Assembly (NCBI GenBank): GCA_030598905.1
Contig: JAUVPA010000052.1
Location: forward strand, 1-9,359
Direction of reading: 5' to 3'
DNA length: 9,359 bases
Source of the DNA: Acidimicrobiia bacterium
GTDB lineage: Bacteria; Actinomycetota; Acidimicrobiia; Spongiisociales; UBA5794
Part shown: positions 4,781 through 9,359 of the stretch, one piece after another
Layout: every line of letters starts with the position of its first letter
Position numbering within the stretch: the stretch's first letter is position 1
Notes under the pieces: generated by a model
Seen by the model: only the letters and a program-made list of their open reading frames with translations
What the model was told of the DNA's origin: nothing
The model's database searches: none
Made by a program: the position numbers and the translations under genes

Positions 4781-6106
4781 ATGCCCGATCACTCAGACGC
4801 TCATGTAGCACGCCGCGGCCGGAGGCTGACCGCGTCGGTCACCGATCTCGACGTCCTGCGCCAACGAGCCTTACTCATCGGCGTGACACAGTACCGCGAC
4901 GACGAACACGAGGCGGAAGTGAGCCTCGCGGAACTCGAGTTGCTCACCGATACCGCGGGTTCCGAGCCGGTGGAGTCGGTGCGTGTCCGTCGCGAACGGT
5001 TCGCACCCGCGACGTTGATCGGCAGTGGCAAGCTCCAAGAGCTCGTGGCCGAGTCACACGCTCTCGACATCGACGTTGTGGTCTTCGACAACGAACTCTC
5101 GCCGGCCCAACAGCGCAATCTGCAGAAGGCGTTCGAAACGGACGTCGTCGATCGAGTGGCGCTCATTCTCGACATCTTCGCCCAACACGCTCACACCAAG
5201 GAGGGCATGCTGCAGGTCGAGTTGGCCCAACACCGATATCGGCTCCCCCGCCTGGGCGGGAAGGGTGTTGAGCTGAGCCGGCTCGGTGCCGGAATCGGCA
5301 CACGCGGTCCCGGCGAAACGAAGTTGGAGACCGATCGTCGCCGGATTCGAGACCGCATGGCCAAGATCGAGCGTGAGCTCAAGGACGCAGCCGTGAGCCG
5401 CGAGACGCGCAACAAGTCGCGCCGGACATCGGGTCTGCCGGTCATCGGGATCGTCGGGTACACCAACGCCGGCAAGTCGACGCTCTTCAACACGCTCACC
5501 GACGCACATGTCCATGTCGAGGATCGGCTCTTCGCCACGCTCGACTCCACGGTGCGCCGGTTGGAACTCCCCGAGCAACACCAGGCACTCATCTCGGACA
5601 CGGTCGGCTTTGTGCGCCGGCTCCCCCACGAGCTGGTCGAGGCATTTCGGTCCACGCTCGACGAGGCCAAAGACGCCGATCTTCTGCTCCATATCGTCGA
5701 CGCCGCCGACCCGGAGCCGGAGCGCCAGATCGAGTCCGTTCACACCGTGTTGGAAGAGATCGAAGCCACGGACGTCGCGGAGCTGTTGGTCTTCAACAAA
5801 ACAGACATCGCGCCCCCACCGGTCGTCACACGTCTTGTCAACATCCACCCGGGATCGGTTGCCGTGTCAGCCCTGACCGGTGACGGCATCGACGAGCTCG
5901 GAAGCGCGATCATCGCCCAACTCAGAGCCCGCACCGTCGAGATGGACCTGTTGATCCCCTACGACAGGGGTGATGTGGCGGCGGCGCTGCATCGAGACGG
6001 AGAGGTGCTCAAGGAGACACATACCGACCAAGGAACCCAAGTGGTGGCTCGGGTGCCATTTGAGATCCTCGAGCGTTTCGCCCCCTACGTCGAGTCAGGG
6101 TCCTAG
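4781..6106 (+). CDS. hflX: GTPase HflX, ribosome-splitting/recycling factor
   Basis: This 441-residue protein is a full-length HflX, a GTPase that binds the 50S subunit and splits stalled or idle ribosomes, notably under stress. The N-terminal HflX domain includes VRRERFAPATLIGSGKLQEL (about 69-88) and FDNELSPAQQRNLQ (about 102-115). The family linker follows with GAGIGTRGPGETKLETDRR (169-187) and a coiled-coil-like basic helix. The G domain shows G1 GYTNAGKST (226-234), G3 DTVGF (273-277), G4 NKTD (339-342) and a G5-like VSALTGDG (about 365-372). The C-terminal piece ends near FAPYVESGS. The ATG at 4781 has no clear Shine-Dalgarno site and may be translated from a leaderless or short-leader message. 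The gene is monocistronic here, without the hfq or miaA neighbours seen in proteobacteria. Its stop is 4 bases from the convergent permease stop. Confidence 0.96.
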   Translation: MPDHSDAHVARRGRRLTASVTDLDVLRQRALLIGVTQYRDDEHEAEVSLAELELLTDTAGSEPVESVRVRRERFAPATLIGSGKLQELVAESHALDIDVVVFDNELSPAQQRNLQKAFETDVVDRVALILDIFAQHAHTKEGMLQVELAQHRYRLPRLGGKGVELSRLGAGIGTRGPGETKLETDRRRIRDRMAKIERELKDAAVSRETRNKSRRTSGLPVIGIVGYTNAGKSTLFNTLTDAHVHVEDRLFATLDSTVRRLELPEQHQALISDTVGFVRRLPHELVEAFRSTLDEAKDADLLLHIVDAADPEPERQIESVHTVLEEIEATDVAELLVFNKTDIAPPPVVTRLVNIHPGSVAVSALTGDGIDELGSAIIAQLRARTVEMDLLIPYDRGDVAAALHRDGEVLKETHTDQGTQVVARVPFEILERFAPYVESGS

Positions 6107-6110
6107 CGGT

Positions 6111-7493
6111 CTAGAGCAGATCCAGGACTCCCTGTCCGTCTCCGTCCTCGTCCCGTACCGGTTCTTCCCTACTCCAACGGGCGGCCTCCGGTAACAAGAC
6201 CAGCGTGACGTAGACGACCTGGGTGACAAGAGCGAGAACACCAGCCGAGGCCAACCCGAGTTCCGTCGGCCAGAACGGGAGCACCGGTATCAGCGCGCCG
6301 ATCACCCACGCTATCTGAAATACGGTTTCGGACATCGTGAACGCCCGGCCCCGCTGCTCCGCAGGTAGCGCCGACTGGAGCATGCCGTCGAAACCAAACT
6401 TCGCGGTGCCCCAGGCGAAACCGGCTGCGCAAACGAGAACCGCAGCCGCGAGGAGGCTGAAGACCTGGGCTGCGATGAAGGCCGCCATTGCCTCGATGGC
6501 CAGGGCAGCGATCACCATCGGCTCTTCTCTGATGAACGACCCCACGGCGGGAGCGACAACGGCGGCGATGTAGTACCCGACACCGGCGGCCGCGATCAGC
6601 GCGGTCAACGACAGCACGCCTGCATCGCTGTCACGAAAAGCGAAGGCGACGAGAAGCAGCAGATAGCCGTTCAAGAAACGAACGGCGGCCGTGGCGAACC
6701 GCGCCAGACGTATCCGTCGGGGAGGACGCTCGGGTTTGGTTCTCTTGCTGCGCTTGGTGCGCACCTCCTTGGGAACCGGCGGGAGCTGGAAGGCCGTGGC
6801 TGCCGACACGACATACAGGGCGATCGCCATCACGAGAGCAGGCCAGGCGCCGAGGAGGGCGACGAGCAGCGCCGCAACCGGAACCAGCACAGCTCCCGCC
6901 AGTACACCGATGCGCGCCAGCCGCGAGTTGGCATCGACCAGTTCCTCGGCGTTGCGAACCACGACGGGAAGGACCGACGATCGGCTGATGCCGCTGAAGC
7001 GGGAGAAGACGAGGAGCACAAAGGCGAGCGGGAACAACAGCAGGCTGTCGACGAACGGGATGATCAGCAGAGCGACGACGGCTCTGCCGAGAGCACTGAT
7101 CACCAGGCCACCCCGGTACGCCCCCGGGGAACGTTCGAAGACGCGGGACAGAAGCGGACCGAGCAGCGCGAACGGCGCCAGGGTGAGCAACAGGTAGAGA
7201 GCAACGTTTTCGCGTGCCTCCATCGACGGGACGGTGAAGAACAAGGTCCCAGCGAGCGCCACCGCGAACACAGCGTCGCCGCCCACCGATGCGGCGTGTG
7301 ACTCAGCGAGGCGACGGTAGCCCCGACCCCATGCGGTGAAGAGCCGCGAGACGCGTCGTCCGAGCAAGGCGGCCGAGGCGGTCAGGAGACTCGGCTTCGT
7401 CGGTGGGAGCTTCTGTCCTTCGGGCTGCACCCGCGGCACGCTACTTCCCCCGACGCCCGTGCTTACACGACTAACTATTCGTCGCGTTAGCAC
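6111..7493 (-). CDS. MFS-type permease, substrate unknown
   Basis: This 460-residue protein is an integral membrane protein of Major Facilitator type. About ten to twelve hydrophobic segments can be seen, for example near 73-89, 98-112, 128-148, 150-164, 195-216, 219-236, 267-286, 292-318, 326-365 (two), 391-407 and 412-434. A basic cytoplasmic loop (KEVRTKRSKRTKPERPPRRI, 242-261) divides the halves, as is usual in the family. FDGMLQSALPAEQRGRAFTM (368-387) resembles the second-half motif-A region. The first 55 residues are basic and probably disordered. Two GTG starts are plausible: 7493 (GGGGAG upstream) and 7439 (GGGGAAG upstream, 442 residues); the longer is given. The substrate cannot be inferred and no transport partner lies nearby. 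A 35-base palindrome covers the 5' end and may regulate it. Confidence 0.85.
   Translation of the reverse strand: MLTRRIVSRVSTGVGGSSVPRVQPEGQKLPPTKPSLLTASAALLGRRVSRLFTAWGRGYRRLAESHAASVGGDAVFAVALAGTLFFTVPSMEARENVALYLLLTLAPFALLGPLLSRVFERSPGAYRGGLVISALGRAVVALLIIPFVDSLLLFPLAFVLLVFSRFSGISRSSVLPVVVRNAEELVDANSRLARIGVLAGAVLVPVAALLVALLGAWPALVMAIALYVVSAATAFQLPPVPKEVRTKRSKRTKPERPPRRIRLARFATAAVRFLNGYLLLLVAFAFRDSDAGVLSLTALIAAAGVGYYIAAVVAPAVGSFIREEPMVIAALAIEAMAAFIAAQVFSLLAAAVLVCAAGFAWGTAKFGFDGMLQSALPAEQRGRAFTMSETVFQIAWVIGALIPVLPFWPTELGLASAGVLALVTQVVYVTLVLLPEAARWSREEPVRDEDGDGQGVLDLL
7459..7493. promoter_or_regulatory. Imperfect 35-bp palindrome, candidate operator
   Basis: Arms GTGCTTACACGAC (7459-7471) and GTCGCGTTAGCAC (7481-7493) are complementary at 11 of 13 positions around a 9-base centre. 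The element sits between the divergent permease and gpsA genes, so a terminator is unlikely, and no T-run flanks it. It overlaps the longer permease start and lies about 70 bases before gpsA. A dimeric repressor site or an mRNA hairpin at the permease 5' end are both possible. Confidence 0.5.
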
Positions 7494-7533
7494 GAGCGAC
7501 TCCCCGCGGCGGTCGCGAGGCGGTGTCGCCCTC

Positions 7534-7539
7534 TAGATT
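7534..7539 (+). promoter_or_regulatory. Candidate -10 box of gpsA
   Basis: TAGATT fits TANNNT and lies 24 bases before the gpsA start. It would give a short leader that contains the strong ribosome binding site. No -35 element is recognisable in the GC-rich DNA upstream. Confidence 0.35.
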
Positions 7540-7550
7540 CCGACCACAAC

Positions 7551-7558
7551 AAGGAGGA
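7551..7558 (+). promoter_or_regulatory. Ribosome binding site of gpsA
   Basis: AAGGAGGA, a nearly perfect Shine-Dalgarno sequence, lies 5 bases before the GTG at 7564 and decides that start. Confidence 0.85.
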
Positions 7559-7563
7559 GAGCG

Positions 7564-8565
7564 GTGAGGGTTGGTGTCATCGGAGCAGGATCGTGGGGAA
7601 CCGTGGTTGCGGCGATGGTCGCCGAGCGGGCCGAGACGACGATCTGGGCGAGGCGCCGGGAGCTGGCCGAAGCCATCGACGGAACCCACGAGAACCCCGA
7701 CTATCTGCCCGGAGTCGAGCTCCCCGAACCGCTCTCGGCGACGTCGGACCTCATGGAGTCCATCGCAGGGGCAGACCTCGTCGTCATGGGCGTTCCGTCG
7801 CACGGCTACCGCGAGGTGTTGGCGCAGGCGGCTCCGGCGATCGGTCGAGAGACACCAGTCCTGTCCCTTGCGAAGGGCATCGAACAGGAAACGCTGATGC
7901 GCATGACGGAAGTGACGGCCGACGTTCTTCCGGAGCACCGCATCGACGTGATCGGTGTTCTCACCGGGCCGAACCTGGCTCGGGAGATCATCGCCGGCCA
8001 ACCTGCAGCGACGGTCATCGCCATGGAGGACCGCCCGACGGCACAGGATCTGCAGGCCCTCTTCATGTCTTCGACGTTCCGGGTCTATACAAATCCCGAT
8101 GTTGTTGGTGCCGAATCGGCTGGCGCACTCAAGAACGTCATGGCGATCGCCTCCGGCATGGCGTCGGGCCTCGGCTTCGGCGATAACTCGCTCGCGACGC
8201 TGATCACGCGCGCCCTCGCTGAGATGACGAGACTCGGTGTGGCAATGGGTGGCGAACCGAAAACGTTCGCCGGCCTGGCGGGGATGGGGGATCTCATTGC
8301 CACCTGTGTGTCATCAAAGAGCCGGAACCACCAGGTGGGGTTCGGGCTCGGCCAAGGCCGTGCGCTCAACGACATCATCGCCGAGATGAACATGGTGGCC
8401 GAGGGGGTCAAGAGCACCGGAGGGACCCTCCTCCTAGCCGAACGGTATGGAATCGAGATGCCGATTGCCCAGCAAGTGGGACGCGTCCTCTACGACGGGG
8501 TGCCGGTAGAAGAAGCCATCACCGCCCTGATGGGCCGCGAGGCGCGGTCGGAGATCGATTATTAG
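7564..8565 (+). CDS. gpsA: NAD(P)-dependent glycerol-3-phosphate dehydrogenase
   Basis: GpsA reduces dihydroxyacetone phosphate to sn-glycerol-3-phosphate in the cytosol, supplying the backbone for phospholipids. The 333-residue length is normal for the family. The nucleotide-binding loop GAGSWGT lies at residues 7-13. VMGVPSHGYREVL (74-86) and SLAKGIE (101-107, Lys104) form the cofactor and substrate side. TGPNLAREI (134-142) follows, then the helical domain with GALKNVMAIASGMASGLGFG (187-206), where Lys190 is the expected catalytic lysine. TFAGLAGMGDLIATC (234-248) and SRNHQVG (253-259) complete the substrate site. The GTG start at 7564 has a near-perfect ribosome binding site. The gene ends with two consecutive TAG codons (8563-8568), and the second belongs to a hairpin shared with the convergent tag gene. 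Confidence 0.97.
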   Translation: MRVGVIGAGSWGTVVAAMVAERAETTIWARRRELAEAIDGTHENPDYLPGVELPEPLSATSDLMESIAGADLVVMGVPSHGYREVLAQAAPAIGRETPVLSLAKGIEQETLMRMTEVTADVLPEHRIDVIGVLTGPNLAREIIAGQPAATVIAMEDRPTAQDLQALFMSSTFRVYTNPDVVGAESAGALKNVMAIASGMASGLGFGDNSLATLITRALAEMTRLGVAMGGEPKTFAGLAGMGDLIATCVSSKSRNHQVGFGLGQGRALNDIIAEMNMVAEGVKSTGGTLLLAERYGIEMPIAQQVGRVLYDGVPVEEAITALMGREARSEIDY

Positions 8566-8592
8566 TAGTGGTGGTCTTACGGACTACTACTA
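8566..8592. terminator. Hairpin joining convergent gpsA and tag stops
   Basis: TAGTGGTGGTC (8566-8576) pairs with GACTACTACTA (8582-8592) around loop TTACG. In the plus-strand RNA this is an 11-bp stem with two G-U pairs; in the minus-strand RNA those become A-C mismatches. It begins right after the gpsA stop and includes the tag stop codon. There is no U-run, so it is at most a factor-dependent or non-canonical terminator, stronger for gpsA. Confidence 0.5.
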
Positions 8593-9195
8593 GCCGGGGC
8601 GGGCGAACGAGGCCCGTGCGGCGTCGACTTCAGGCCAGACATCACATGCCGTGACGTGGTCGTTGACGATTCCCATCGCCTGCATGAAAGCGTAAGCCGT
8701 CGTGGGGCCGACGAACGAGAACCCTCTCTTCTTCAGGCCCTTCGCCATCGCCTTCGACTCGTCTGTGGTCGCCACCAGCTCGTCGGCGGGCGCGTCCGGT
8801 TCGAACTGCCAGAAGTAGGCACCAAGCGATCCGAATTCGTCCGCCAGATCGAGCGAACGACGGGCATTGTTGATCGTTGCCTCGATCTTGCCGCGATGCC
8901 TGACGATCCGGGCGTCCCGGAGCAGACGCTCCACGTCTGCATCGACGAACTCGGCCACACGCACGTAGTCGAAGCCGTCGAACACCTCTCGGAATGCGGG
9001 ACGCTTGCGCAGGATTGTGAGCCAGCTGAGGCCAGACTGAAAACCCTCCAAGCACAGCTTTTCGAACAGCAGGTTGTCGTTGCCGACGGGAAAGCCCCAC
9101 TCGATGTCGTGATACTCGACGTAGTCGGGCGCCGATGTTCCCCACCAGCAGCGGGTGACGCCGTCGTCGCCGGTCTCGACGGTTCCTTCGATCAT
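8590..9195 (-). CDS. tag: DNA-3-methyladenine glycosylase I
   Basis: Tag removes N3-methyladenine from alkylated DNA and starts base-excision repair. The 201-residue protein keeps the hallmark residues with the spacing of E. coli Tag. The zinc ligands are Cys16 (RCWWG), His29 (EYHDIEWG), His180 and Cys184 (NDHVTAC). The base-recognition residues Tyr25 and Tyr28 precede His29. Glu50 (FEKLCLEG) and Trp58 (SGLSW) line the pocket. RDARIVRHRGKIEATINNAR (93-112) is the helix-hairpin-helix region that contacts DNA. KRGFSFVGPTTAYAFMQAMG (156-175) is also characteristic. I chose the ATG at 9195 because the family starts close to RCWWG. A GTG at 9228 would add 11 residues. Neither has a Shine-Dalgarno site, but TAGCCT lies 8 bases before the ATG and suggests a leaderless message. 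Confidence 0.95.
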   Translation of the reverse strand: MIEGTVETGDDGVTRCWWGTSAPDYVEYHDIEWGFPVGNDNLLFEKLCLEGFQSGLSWLTILRKRPAFREVFDGFDYVRVAEFVDADVERLLRDARIVRHRGKIEATINNARRSLDLADEFGSLGAYFWQFEPDAPADELVATTDESKAMAKGLKKRGFSFVGPTTAYAFMQAMGIVNDHVTACDVWPEVDAARASFARPG

Positions 9196-9203
9196 GGGAG
9201 TTG

Positions 9204-9209
9204 AGGCTA
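9204..9209 (-). promoter_or_regulatory. Candidate -10 box of leaderless tag
   Basis: TAGCCT on the minus strand fits TANNNT and ends 8 bases before the ATG at 9195. It would start transcription at or close to the start codon. It lies inside the coding region if the GTG at 9228 is the true start. Confidence 0.3.
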
Positions 9210-9290
9210 CCGATGAGGTGCGGGCCACGGACCGGGAGCTGAGGACCCCTCCGAAACGTCCCCAACCCGCAGTCGATGACCCGCAGTGAC

Positions 9291-9359
9291 CTACTCCTCG
9301 CCGATCGCCTTTCGCTGAGCGGCACGGCTGTTCTCGAGGATGAGCTCCATCAGCGCCTG
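9291..9359 (-). CDS. C-terminal end of an unidentified protein (partial)
   Basis: The minus strand is open from the window edge to TAG at 9293-9291 and encodes the last 22 residues of a protein. They include ALMELILENSRAAQRKAIGEE, which looks like an amphipathic C-terminal helix. This is too short to assign to a family. It would lie upstream of tag on the same strand with a gap of about 95 bases, which holds the candidate tag -10 box. The helix-like composition and position favour a real gene end, but a chance frame cannot be excluded. Confidence 0.45.
   Translation of the reverse strand, partial: QALMELILENSRAAQRKAIGEE

Noticed and set aside
5054..5848. Long minus-strand open frame of 264 codons
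   Set aside because: It lies wholly inside hflX on the opposite strand and shows the acid/hydrophobic bias of an antisense frame in high-GC DNA.

Overview
The window is high-GC DNA whose genes look actinobacterial, and the mix (many GTG starts, TANNNT hexamers placed just before starts, GYD and CBS-pair proteins, a [3Fe-4S] ferredoxin, Asp-box propeller fragments) suggests a lineage such as Acidimicrobiia. The class is an inference; no taxonomic marker is present.

Left part (1-2408). A plus-strand beta-propeller-like fragment runs off the left edge and stops at a TAG that may be a nonsense mutation. After about 300 bases without a convincing gene comes a selenocysteine tRNA (selC, minus strand, anticodon UCA, encoded CCA). 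To its right on the minus strand lie a probably broken small ORF and an intact SAM-dependent methyltransferase. Diverging from the methyltransferase is a cupin gene that can be read from start to stop only by crossing four reading-frame shifts. It is either a recent pseudogene or a locally error-rich stretch of assembly.

Middle part (2413-4675). It holds a small unidentified helical protein (minus), a glyoxalase-like VOC protein and a [3Fe-4S]-type ferredoxin (plus, tandem), then a GYD-domain protein and a two-CBS-domain protein (minus). The CBS protein appears to start at CTG behind a strong Shine-Dalgarno site.

Right part (4781-9359). This is housekeeping DNA with intact genes: the ribosome-associated GTPase HflX (plus), an MFS-type permease (minus), glycerol-3-phosphate dehydrogenase GpsA (plus) and 3-methyladenine DNA glycosylase I Tag (minus). 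The last bases hold the C-terminal end of one more minus-strand gene. A 35-base imperfect palindrome lies between the divergent permease and gpsA genes, and an 11-bp hairpin joins the convergent gpsA and tag stop codons.

The genes do not form one pathway. Neighbours are mostly convergent or divergent single genes, and two convergent pairs have only 4 bases between their stops. The most informative element is selC, because it implies that the organism decodes UGA as selenocysteine, although no selenoprotein and no selA, selB or selD gene is visible here. I found no CRISPR array, insertion sequence, phage gene or defence system.
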